From: an uncultured Ruminococcus sp. | Lineage (GTDB): Bacteria > Bacillota > Clostridia > Oscillospirales > Ruminococcaceae | DNA length: 16,960 nucleotides | Assembly: GCF_946187255.1 (NCBI RefSeq) | Contig: NZ_CAMHRZ010000049.1 | Location: forward strand, 1 to 16,960 | Direction of reading: 5' to 3' | Part shown: positions 7,055-14,402 of the stretch, piece after piece | Position numbering within the stretch: the first letter of the stretch is position 1 | Layout: every line of letters begins with the position of its first letter | Notes under the pieces: model-generated | Database searches by the model: none | Told to the model about the DNA's origin: nothing | The model's input: only the letters and a program-made list of their open reading frames with translations | Made by a program: the position numbers and the translations under genes

Positions 7055-9499
7055 ATGATCAAGAGAATTGCAGCATCCGTATGTGCTGCTACAGTGGTAT
7101 TCGGGACAGCGGGATATATGCCGCAGAAAGCCGCAGCTGAAAGTACGTTAACTTCGGGCATGGTAAGCTATGATAAGGATACGACAGGCAATGAGGACGA
7201 TACAGCCGAAAACAATTTTACATATTATGCCGTTGAAGACGAGGGTGTGGAGATAACAGGCTACAAGCACAAGGATACAGCCATCGATTTAGTCATCCCC
7301 GATACCATCGACGGACTGCCCGTAACAAGCATAGGTGCGCAGGCTTTCAGAAACTATAAGAACCTGAGATCGATAACGATACCCGACAGTGTCACATATA
7401 TAGGCTGTGATGCCTTCGGCGGATGTAAAAACCTTGAAAGCATAGAGATACCCGACAGTGTTACAGGTATGGATATCAGAGTTTTCGCGGACTGCAGCAA
7501 GCTAAAAAGCGTAAAGCTGCCGAAGAACCTGTATTATGTTCCCGATCTTATTTTCAGCTACTGCACCAGTCTGGAAACCGTTGAGATACCCGATGGTATC
7601 CAGTGGGTCGGCTCCGGAGCATTCAGCGGCTGTACAGCTCTCACCGAGATATCTATCCCCGACAGTGCCACAAACATCTGTTTCGGCGCATTCAGTAACT
7701 GCACAAGTCTCAAGAGCGCAAAGCTGCCCAATAAGCTGAGCGAGATCAGAGCCTCACTTTTCTCCGGCTGCTATAGTCTTGAAAGTGTGAATATACCCGC
7801 AAGCGTGTTACATATCGATTATTCCGCTTTCTCATACTGCAAAAACCTTACAGACCTCAACATAGCTGAGGACAATCCGATATATTCATCTGTGGACGGA
7901 GTACTGTTCAACAAGGACAAGACTATTCTGCAGATATATCCCGCAGGAATAAAGAACGAAAGCTATTCTGTGCCTGAGGGTGTTAATACCATCGCAGCGA
8001 ACGCATTTATAAGCTGCAATGATCTTGTGAGCGTTACTCTGCCCGACAGCGTTACGACCATCTGTGACAATGCTTTCCTGGAGTGCAAAAACCTTACGAA
8101 TATAGACATCCCCGAAAGTGTGACCTCTATCGGTCAGGATGCTTTCTCCTCGACAAAATGGCTGAAAAACAAGCAAAGCCCTGATATGCCCGTTATCGTA
8201 AACGGCATAGTGATAGACGGTTCTGCCTGTGAGGGAGATATCGTCATCCCCGATGGCACTACGAGCATCAATAAATATGCCTTTTTCTCCAGCGAGCACC
8301 TGACAGGCGTTACAGTGCCCGACAGCGTCAAGACCATCGGAGATCATGCTTTTATGAGCTGCTTTAATATGAAAAAAGCAAAGCTGCCCGCAGGTCTTAC
8401 AAGCATCGAAGATTATACATTCTATCTCTGCGATAATCTTGAAAGTGTAAACATACCTGACAGTGTCAAGACTATCGGTGGATTTGCTTTCAGTGACTGC
8501 TATAACCTGAAGACCGCCGCGCTGCCTGAGGGTCTCACCACCATCGGGGAAAGTGCTTTTTACGGGTGCAAAAAGCTCACAGGCATAGTTCTGCCCGAAA
8601 GCCTCAAGACCTTAGAGTGTCTTTCTTTCGGCAAATGCATTTCTCTCACGGAGATAAAGATACCGGGTGGTGTCAATACTATCGGTTTCTGCGCATTTTC
8701 AGGCTGTTCAAACATAACCGAAGCTGAGATCGAAAACGGCGTTGAGATCATCGACATGAGTGCGTTCTGGGAGTGTCTGAGCCTGAATACCATAAGCATT
8801 CCCGCAAGCATCAAGACCATCGGTGAATCGAATTTCATTAATTGTGCGCAGCTCACTGTAAACTACGGCGGATCGAGGAGCCAGTGGAACAAGATAAAGA
8901 TCGAATACGGTAATTTAGATCTGGATACGGCTGTTATAAATTACGGCGATGTTGACAGAGAAGTTATTAATATATACGCGACCGAGAAGAGCAAGGATTC
9001 CGTCAAGATACGCTGGTATGCTTCAAGCGACGCAGATCAGTACGGCATTTGCGGTTATGTTAACGGCGAGTGGAAGCTGCTGGCTAAGGTTCCCAAAAAT
9101 ACATATAATTATACGCTCACAGGTCTGAAACCCGGTCAGGAGTACAATATAGCTGTAGTGGCTATGTACAAGGGCGAGTGGAATATGGACTTCAGCAAAG
9201 CCGTTACCGTGACCACCGAAGCTGAGCCTGTAAACCTTTATCCCACCGTACAGACACAGGTGAAGGACAACAAGATAGGCTTCAAGTGGAACAAGGTCCC
9301 CGGTGCCGAGAAGTACGGCATTGGCGTATATCAGGCGAACAAATGGGTAGTCAAGAAACAGCTTGACGGCAGCATCACCACCTGGACTTCACCGCAGGTA
9401 CGCAGCGGCAAATACAGGCTGGTAGTACTCGCAAAGGTAAACGGCGAGTGGGTAACTGCGGATGCGTTCAAGAAGGCATTCTATGTGACTTTAAAGTGA
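7055..9499 (+). CDS. Secreted BspA-type leucine-rich repeat protein with two tail modules
   Basis: This 814-residue protein has a Sec signal peptide (1 to about 28, KKAAA-type end QKAAAE). Residues about 75-620 hold many LRR_5 (BspA-like) repeats with the pattern AFxxCxxLxxVxIPDSVxxIG. About two thirds of the way along, an irregular unit (DNPIYSSVDGVLFNKDKTIL) is typical of the family. Two beta modules follow: about 638-728 (diverged, YGICGYVNGEWK) and 729-814 (nearly identical to the GH5 tail). BspA-type repeats commonly mediate adhesion; with CBM37-like modules the likely role is attachment at the cell or fibre surface, which is inference. No sortase motif or dockerin is present. GGGAGGT (7041-7047) fixes the start at 7055 rather than the in-frame ATG at 7004. 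Confidence 0.9.
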   Translation: MIKRIAASVCAATVVFGTAGYMPQKAAAESTLTSGMVSYDKDTTGNEDDTAENNFTYYAVEDEGVEITGYKHKDTAIDLVIPDTIDGLPVTSIGAQAFRNYKNLRSITIPDSVTYIGCDAFGGCKNLESIEIPDSVTGMDIRVFADCSKLKSVKLPKNLYYVPDLIFSYCTSLETVEIPDGIQWVGSGAFSGCTALTEISIPDSATNICFGAFSNCTSLKSAKLPNKLSEIRASLFSGCYSLESVNIPASVLHIDYSAFSYCKNLTDLNIAEDNPIYSSVDGVLFNKDKTILQIYPAGIKNESYSVPEGVNTIAANAFISCNDLVSVTLPDSVTTICDNAFLECKNLTNIDIPESVTSIGQDAFSSTKWLKNKQSPDMPVIVNGIVIDGSACEGDIVIPDGTTSINKYAFFSSEHLTGVTVPDSVKTIGDHAFMSCFNMKKAKLPAGLTSIEDYTFYLCDNLESVNIPDSVKTIGGFAFSDCYNLKTAALPEGLTTIGESAFYGCKKLTGIVLPESLKTLECLSFGKCISLTEIKIPGGVNTIGFCAFSGCSNITEAEIENGVEIIDMSAFWECLSLNTISIPASIKTIGESNFINCAQLTVNYGGSRSQWNKIKIEYGNLDLDTAVINYGDVDREVINIYATEKSKDSVKIRWYASSDADQYGICGYVNGEWKLLAKVPKNTYNYTLTGLKPGQEYNIAVVAMYKGEWNMDFSKAVTVTTEAEPVNLYPTVQTQVKDNKIGFKWNKVPGAEKYGIGVYQANKWVVKKQLDGSITTWTSPQVRSGKYRLVVLAKVNGEWVTADAFKKAFYVTLK
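9303..9372 (+). repeat. Copy B of a near-identical DNA segment in CBM37-like tails
   Basis: Second copy of the segment at 6541-6610, in the last module of the LRR protein, 68 of 70 bases identical by my alignment. Confidence 0.85.
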
Positions 9500-9532
9500 T
9501 CTGATAGATGGACACAAGTTTATAATATAAGT

Positions 9533-9570
9533 CATCGGCAGTTTCCTTTCGGGACTGCCGATGTTGTTTA
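9533..9570 (+). terminator. Terminator of the LRR protein gene
   Basis: A 10-bp stem (9533-9542 with 9554-9563) has the same loop TTCCTTTCGGG as the hairpin at 488; positions 9531-9563 are identical to 487-519. The T-tract is weaker (TTGTTTA). It lies 34 bases after the stop. Confidence 0.8.
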
Positions 9571-9884
9571 ATATAATACTTTCTGTTCTTAAATCAGCTC
9601 GCCCGCTCCGTTATCTCCCCTGTTTTGGCACCTATCCCGCATCTCGCAAGCCTTGTAATTCCACTCGCGGAAGCAGGGATAGAACATGATAAATTCAGAT
9701 TTCAATAATATAATAGGTGTGACACTATGGATATATATTCCGCTGCGACCTTTTCCTACGTCCGCACAGGTGAAAGATACTCCCGCAGTTGTGACATCAC
9801 AACTGTATAAATTCAGCACCTGTCAATGGGGGCGGGTACATACGGCATATTTTGCGGGTATTGGGAAAATATTGAAAAAACTAC
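9571..9884. other. Gene-free stretch with a palindrome and possible coding remnants
   Basis: No gene is convincing here. A 32-codon minus-strand frame (9589-9687) contains a Cys-containing string, PCFREWNYKACEMRDRC, but has no ribosome binding site. A plus-strand frame from ATG 9727 (MDIYSAATFSYVRTGERYS) has an AGGTG six to seven bases upstream and a TATAAT at 9709-9714, but meets a TAA at 9808 and continues in frame to 9912. Both could be decayed genes. A perfect palindrome is at 9786-9805. Confidence 0.35.
9786..9805. promoter_or_regulatory. 20-base perfect palindrome, possible operator
   Basis: CAGTTGTGA and TCACAACTG are separated only by CA. It lies about 80 bases upstream of the -35 box of the next gene. 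The short spacing fits a dimeric DNA-binding protein better than a terminator, and no T-tract follows. Confidence 0.4.
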
Positions 9885-9913
9885 TGGACATTCACTTTGC
9901 TTTGTGTTATAAT
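9885..9913 (+). promoter_or_regulatory. Extended -10 promoter of the small membrane protein gene
   Basis: TGGACA (9885-9890), a 17-base spacer and TATAAT (9908-9913) with an upstream TG-T. Transcription would start near 9920, about 40 bases before the GTG at 9962. Confidence 0.75.
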
Positions 9914-9961
9914 GTAACCGTAAACCACAACTGCATTTGACATAACAGCGAGGTGATCACA

Positions 9962-10150
9962 GTGAGTATCGGGGAAAATGTATCGGAAGAGATGATGCGG
10001 GCAGCCGAACAGCACGCTCAGCAGAAGCTGGCGGAGCTTGACGAGCAGAATGCTAAAAAACGCAAAACGCTGATAAGGGTGGGCACGATGATGCTGTTCA
10101 CTGTGCTTTTGCTTATCGCGGTCGTCGTTGCGTGGCTGTCTATGAAATAA
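9962..10150 (+). CDS. Small protein with a C-terminal membrane anchor, unknown function
   Basis: This 62-residue protein has a charged, probably helical N-terminal part (about 1-40, with EEMMRAAEQHAQQKLAELDE that could form an amphipathic or coiled-coil helix), a basic patch KKRK, and one strongly hydrophobic segment (about 44-60, MMLFTVLLLIAVVVAWL) ending almost at the C-terminus. That layout suggests a tail-anchored protein with its N-terminus in the cytoplasm. The GTG at 9962 is preferred over the GTG at 9953 because the sequence GAGGTGA at 9950-9956 is then a ribosome binding site five bases away. It has its own promoter and terminator. I do not recognise a family. Confidence 0.7.
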   Translation: MSIGENVSEEMMRAAEQHAQQKLAELDEQNAKKRKTLIRVGTMMLFTVLLLIAVVVAWLSMK

Positions 10151-10159
10151 GAACTTTGC

Positions 10160-10190
10160 GGACTGCTGTATCATACGGCAGTCCTTTTTT
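10160..10190 (+). terminator. Terminator of the small membrane protein gene
   Basis: An 11-bp stem (10160-10170 with 10174-10184, one wobble) with a 3-base loop is followed by six T's. It starts ten bases after the stop and separates this gene from the serpin gene. Confidence 0.9.
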
Positions 10191-10343
10191 GTTTATTATC
10201 AACTAAATTCTCGCAGAATGTTTGTGCAGGATGACACCAAAAAAACTCCCTTCCTTATCCGTATATATATCGTAAGACAAATGAGAGGAGACAACAAAAC
10301 GACAAAGTCTCTCAAACAGATATATAATACAGGAGGGAACAAA

Positions 10344-11696
10344 ATGAATAACACTAATGTAAGAAAGACTATATGCGCCGCACTGGCAGGACTTATGCTG
10401 ACAATGACAGGCTGCGGAGGAATGCAGGTATCCACTGATATGCATATACAGGATGCTTCCGAACCCGACACAATAATCGAACCCGACTATACAGCACCCG
10501 CAGATAATACCGTTAGCGTCGCTCCCCTTTCCGATAAGGCTTTTGAAGCCAACGGCGTTAAGCCCGATGAGGAATTCTATGCGGCATACAGAAACTACGC
10601 CGCTGAGTTTTTCAAGGCAAGCTGCAATGAGGATATCAAGGCGGGCAATAATGCAATGGTCTCTCCCGAAAGCGTAATGATGGCACTTGGTATGACTGCC
10701 AACGGCGCAAAGGGCGATACTCTCGCACAGATGGAAGCTGTTCTGGGCGGACATAATATAGACACCCTCAACAACGCGATGCAGTACAGCATGGGCAAGT
10801 TCATGAACAGCGAGTACGTTGACTTCAATGTGGCAAATTCCGTGTGGGTGAGAGATGACAGCGACCGCATCAGCATATCGCAGGAATTCTGCAATAAGGT
10901 AAAAAATTCCTACGACGCAGATACTTTCCTCGCCCCCTTCGATGGAACCACACTCGGTGACATAAATAACTGGGTCTATAACAATACCAACGGCATGGTG
11001 CCCAATATACTGGATGAGATACCGCCCGAAGCAGTGGCTTACCTTGTGAATGCTATCGCTTTCGAGAGCGAATGGGAAACACAGTATACCGATGACAAGA
11101 TCACCGAGAACGGAATATTCACCAACGCCAAAGGCGAAGAGGAAAATGTGAATATGATGTATTCGGATGAATACGGATTCTTTGAGGACGAAAATACCAC
11201 AGGCTTCGTGAAGAACTATAAGGGCGGAGAGTATGCATTCATGGCACTGCTGCCGAAGGAAGGCACCGATATGGCGGACTATGTGGCTTCGATCGACGGT
11301 GAAAAGCTGAATAAGCTGTGGTCAGGAAGAGGCGGAGATGCATCCGTATGTATTCCCGAATTCACATACGATTATGGCAACGAACTCAGCGACGAACTGA
11401 TCGCAATGGGTATGGAACTGCCGTTTTCTGAAGGTGCTGATTTCTCGGGCATGGGTGAGACAGGTTCGGGAGCGCTGTATATAAACCGCGTTATCCATAA
11501 GACCCATATCGAGGTTGACCGTAAGGGCACAAAGGCAGCAGCGGCAACGGCAGTGGAAATGACAGACGAATGTGCTATTTATACGGACGAACCGATCAAT
11601 ACTGTATATCTGAACAGACCTTTTGTATATGCGATAGTTGATACCGAGAACGGCACACCGATATTCATGGGTGCGGTAAATACGGTAAACAGCTAA
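10344..11696 (+). CDS. Serpin-family protease inhibitor, predicted lipoprotein
   Basis: This 450-residue protein has a lipoprotein-type signal (VRKTICAALAGLMLTMTGC, lipidated Cys probably C24), a spacer to about 70, and a full-length serpin domain (about 75-448). Serpin marks are VSPESVMMALGMTANGAKGDT (107-126, written as a run of family-typical positions around SPxSV), NSVWVR (165-170), VNAIAFESEWE (235-245), ALLPKEG (301-307), the hinge GTKAAAATA (395-403) and the ending NRPFVYAIVD. The Ala-rich hinge is characteristic of inhibitory serpins that trap serine or cysteine proteases. The reactive loop (about 404-420, VEMTDECAIYTDEP) is acidic and appears several residues longer than in antitrypsin, so the cleavage site is uncertain. 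AGGAGGG (10331-10337) fixes the start. No clear promoter was found in 10191-10343; TATAAT at 10323 is too near the start. It probably protects surface proteins from host or microbial proteases. Confidence 0.9.
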   Translation: MNNTNVRKTICAALAGLMLTMTGCGGMQVSTDMHIQDASEPDTIIEPDYTAPADNTVSVAPLSDKAFEANGVKPDEEFYAAYRNYAAEFFKASCNEDIKAGNNAMVSPESVMMALGMTANGAKGDTLAQMEAVLGGHNIDTLNNAMQYSMGKFMNSEYVDFNVANSVWVRDDSDRISISQEFCNKVKNSYDADTFLAPFDGTTLGDINNWVYNNTNGMVPNILDEIPPEAVAYLVNAIAFESEWETQYTDDKITENGIFTNAKGEEENVNMMYSDEYGFFEDENTTGFVKNYKGGEYAFMALLPKEGTDMADYVASIDGEKLNKLWSGRGGDASVCIPEFTYDYGNELSDELIAMGMELPFSEGADFSGMGETGSGALYINRVIHKTHIEVDRKGTKAAAATAVEMTDECAIYTDEPINTVYLNRPFVYAIVDTENGTPIFMGAVNTVNS

Positions 11697-11830
11697 GTCC
11701 GCAGGCTTGCGGGAGTATGCTGTCCCCCACGATAAAAGCAGGAGTACCCGCAATAGATCCAACAAAGCCAACCACCTAACCATAACCAAGCCCGTCACCT
11801 CCGGGCACAGGGTAAAAATGCTTGCATAAA

Positions 11831-11866
11831 AAGCACCCGCAGGAACAAACTATCCTGCGGGTGTTT
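11831..11866. terminator. Hairpin terminator after the serpin gene
   Basis: An 11-bp GC-rich stem CACCCGCAGGA/TCCTGCGGGTG (11834-11844, 11853-11863) has an A-run on the left and only GTTT on the right. It is about 135 bases after the serpin stop; 11697-11830 otherwise holds nothing I can name. The flanks suit a minus-strand terminator better, although no minus-strand gene is seen there. Confidence 0.6.
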
Positions 11867-11883
11867 GCGCTGCCAAAACAGTG

Positions 11884-11912
11884 TTGACAATCCAAATGCA
11901 TTCTGCTATAAT
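11884..11912 (+). promoter_or_regulatory. Consensus sigma-A promoter of the 151-residue protein
   Basis: TTGACA (11884-11889), 17 bases, TATAAT (11907-11912), with TG-C before the -10. Both hexamers and the spacing are ideal, which suggests strong constitutive or repressor-controlled expression. Confidence 0.9.
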
Positions 11913-11947
11913 GTGTTCGATACATATTTAACGTCGGGAGGTTTATC

Positions 11948-12403
11948 ATGTCAGAACAAATGAAAGACCCCTTTGTGTGGGAAAATAAAGTGTGGGATCT
12001 CGTCGGTGCGGAAGATATTTATTCCCTGTTTGATCCGAAGAAATTCGGCTTGTCTCCCTCACCGCGAAATACCGCTTGCTGGAAAGGTTTTGTCGTCCAG
12101 ATAAAGGTCACAAAGGACGGGCTGATGCTAGATACACTGTATGTGTATTGTCAGGATAATAAATATCCGCCGATAAACGGCGTTTCACCCATAGATACCG
12201 ATCTGGGGATGAAATACTATGATAATATAAACCTGAAACTCGAATACAGCGGAACGATCACAGTCGGGACAAATATGCTCTCCCAATTTCACGGACGCGC
12301 TTTCATCGGCGGACACGCCTACGAAAAGACCTTTGAACTGACCTTTGAAAAGGGCGCTCTGATCGAAAGCAAAGATACATCGGGTACCTATCACGGCTTC
12401 TGA
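11948..12403 (+). CDS. Conserved-looking hypothetical protein, 151 residues
   Basis: A soluble protein with no signal peptide or membrane segment, preceded by GGGAGG (11936-11941). It starts with FVWENKVWDLVGAEDIYSLF and has alternating beta-type stretches (GFVVQIKVTKDGLMLDTLYV, NLKLEYSGTITVG, KTFELTFEKGALI), suggesting a beta-rich fold. Cys and Trp occur in NTACWKG near 38-43. I do not recognise a named domain. It is a single gene with an ideal promoter and its own terminator, between the serpin and the exporter operon, so context gives no clear role. Confidence 0.8.
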   Translation: MSEQMKDPFVWENKVWDLVGAEDIYSLFDPKKFGLSPSPRNTACWKGFVVQIKVTKDGLMLDTLYVYCQDNKYPPINGVSPIDTDLGMKYYDNINLKLEYSGTITVGTNMLSQFHGRAFIGGHAYEKTFELTFEKGALIESKDTSGTYHGF

Positions 12404-12424
12404 ACTTATAATGATGCAGCACAA

Positions 12425-12454
12425 TGCCCCGAAGCAAAAATACGCTTCGGGGCA
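12425..12454. terminator. Bidirectional terminator between convergent genes
   Basis: A perfect 11-bp stem TGCCCCGAAGC/GCTTCGGGGCA (12425-12435, 12444-12454) with an A-rich loop lies between the convergent stops at 12403 and 12468. T-tracts are poor on both sides. Confidence 0.7.
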
Positions 12455-12467
12455 GTAATTATTTGTA

Positions 12468-14402
12468 TCAGGAATTCTCCGCAAAGCTGCCTGTGTACAG
12501 CTGGAAGTATTTACCTTTCTTGTCGATGAGTTCTTCGTGCGTTCCGCGTTCGATTATCCTTCCCTGTTCAAGAACCATGATGCAGTCGGAATTCTTTACG
12601 GTAGAAAGCCTGTGAGCGATGACGAATGTCGTCCTGCCGCTCATCAGTGCATCCATGCCTGCCTGTACCAGCTTTTCGGTGCGGGTGTCGATGGAGGAAG
12701 TCGCTTCATCCAGTATAAGTACGGGCGGGTCTGCAACGGCTGCACGAGCGATGGCAAGCAGCTGTCTCTGTCCCTGACTGAGATTTCCGCCGTCGCCTTT
12801 GAGTACAGTGTCGTAACCATGTTCCAGCTTTTCGATAAAGCCCGATGCATTAGCCAGCTTTGCTGCCGCAATGCATTCCTCGTCGGTGGCATCCAGCTTG
12901 CCGTAACGTATATTGTCCATAACAGTACCCGTGAACAGGTGGGTGTCCTGCAAAACTATACCCAGCGTCTTTCTGAGGGCAGGCTTTTTTATCTTCGTGA
13001 TGTTGATGCCGTCGTACCTTATCTTGCCGTCCTGTATGTCGTAGAAACGGTTTATCAGGTTGGTTATCGTGGTCTTGCCCGCACCCGTCGAGCCTACAAA
13101 GGCTATCTTCTGTCCCGGTTTTGCAAACAGCTTGACATCGTGCAGCACCATCTTGTCGTCATTGTATCCGAAGTCCACACCGTCAAACACTATCTCGCCC
13201 TTCATCTGGGTGTAGGTGACAGTGCCGTCCTCCTTGTGGGGGTGCTTCCATGCCCATGTTCCTGTGCGCTCCTCGCACTCCTTGATCTCGTTATTGCGTT
13301 CGATCTTTGCATTGACGAATTCCACATAGCCCTCATCGGTCTCGGGCTTCTGGTCAAGCAGGTCCATAACTCTGCCCGCACCTGCGGATGCCATGATGAT
13401 AAAGGTCATCTGCTGGGATATCTGAGTGATGGGCATTGTGAAGCTCTTGTTGAGCCCCAAGAAGGTCGCAACAGTACCCAACTGTACGCCGCCCACGCCC
13501 TTGATGAGCATCAGCGCACCGATAAGCGCACAGAGCACATAGCTCAGGTTGCCGATATTTGCATTGATAGGCATGAGTATATTCGCGAACTTGTTGGCGT
13601 TGAAGGCGCTGTCACGCAGCTTGTCGTTGATCTTTTTGAAATCCTCTTTGGCGTGCTCCTCGTGGCAGAACACCTTTACTACCTTCTGACCGTCCAGCAT
13701 CTCCTCGATGAAGCCGTTCACATCACCTAAGTCCTTCTGCTGTGCGCCGAAGAATTTGCCCGATTTCATGGAGATGTTCTTGGTGGCAAGCATCATAACA
13801 AATGCCATGAATATGGATACCAGCGTCAGCGGCACGTTCAGCACGATCATCGCTGCCAGTGTGGATATAAAGGATACAGTCGAGTTTATCAGCTGAGGTA
13901 TGCTCTGTCCGATGAACTGACGGAGAGTATCAACGTCGTTGGTGTATACCGACATTATATCACCGTGAGCGTGAGTATCAAAGTACTTGATAGGCAGGCT
14001 TTCCATATTGTCAAACAGCTCGTTTCGGAAATTGCGCAGCGTTCCCTGACCCACGTTTACCATTATCCTGTTGTAAGCGTAGGAACAGACAAGTCCCACA
14101 ACATAAAGTGCCGCCAGCTTGCCCAATGAGAGCGCCAGCTCTGAGTAATCCGCAATGTATTCCACGCCCGCTTCTTCTGCGGCGAGCTTTTCCTTTAACA
14201 TGGGAGAGATATATTCATCGATAAGGGTCTTCATGTAGGTCATGCCTATCAGGGTAGTCACTGCCTGCACGATGATGCATACCACAACGATGAAGAAATG
14301 CAGCTTGTAATCCCTGAACATGAATTTCAGTACCCTTCCCAGCACAGCAAAGGTATCCTTGCCCATCTTGGGACGGGGTGCGGTCTTGTCGGGTCTTGGC
14401 AT
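12468..14402 (-). CDS. ABC exporter subunit with the catalytic ATP site
   Basis: This 644-residue protein has an N-terminal exporter membrane domain with about six segments (about 30-345) and a nucleotide-binding domain (about 400-640). Walker A GSTGAGKT (437-444), Q-loop Q485, signature LSQGQ (541-545), Walker B LILDE with catalytic E566, and switch H597 are all intact. Between the two domains about 40 charged residues (355-400, IERNNEIKECEERTGTWAWK) are inserted. It pairs with the neighbouring subunit as a heterodimeric exporter of the TM287/288, LmrCD or YfiBC type, which expel drugs or lipids. Its ATG overlaps the TAA of the upstream subunit gene (TAATG), with GGAGGG as ribosome binding site, so translation is coupled. 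The substrate is unknown. Confidence 0.93.
   Translation of the reverse strand: MPRPDKTAPRPKMGKDTFAVLGRVLKFMFRDYKLHFFIVVVCIIVQAVTTLIGMTYMKTLIDEYISPMLKEKLAAEEAGVEYIADYSELALSLGKLAALYVVGLVCSYAYNRIMVNVGQGTLRNFRNELFDNMESLPIKYFDTHAHGDIMSVYTNDVDTLRQFIGQSIPQLINSTVSFISTLAAMIVLNVPLTLVSIFMAFVMMLATKNISMKSGKFFGAQQKDLGDVNGFIEEMLDGQKVVKVFCHEEHAKEDFKKINDKLRDSAFNANKFANILMPINANIGNLSYVLCALIGALMLIKGVGGVQLGTVATFLGLNKSFTMPITQISQQMTFIIMASAGAGRVMDLLDQKPETDEGYVEFVNAKIERNNEIKECEERTGTWAWKHPHKEDGTVTYTQMKGEIVFDGVDFGYNDDKMVLHDVKLFAKPGQKIAFVGSTGAGKTTITNLINRFYDIQDGKIRYDGINITKIKKPALRKTLGIVLQDTHLFTGTVMDNIRYGKLDATDEECIAAAKLANASGFIEKLEHGYDTVLKGDGGNLSQGQRQLLAIARAAVADPPVLILDEATSSIDTRTEKLVQAGMDALMSGRTTFVIAHRLSTVKNSDCIMVLEQGRIIERGTHEELIDKKGKYFQLYTGSFAENS

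Noticed and set aside
10323..10328. TATAAT just ahead of the serpin gene
   Set aside because: Transcription would start inside the ribosome binding site, and there is no -35 or extended -10 element.
11322..11798. 158-codon minus-strand frame over the serpin 3' end
   Set aside because: Antisense to clear serpin coding sequence, with no domain signature.
12537..13730. 397-codon open frame on the plus strand opposite the 644-residue ABC subunit
   Set aside because: The minus-strand reading has every ABC exporter motif; the plus frame is an antisense shadow without recognisable domains.
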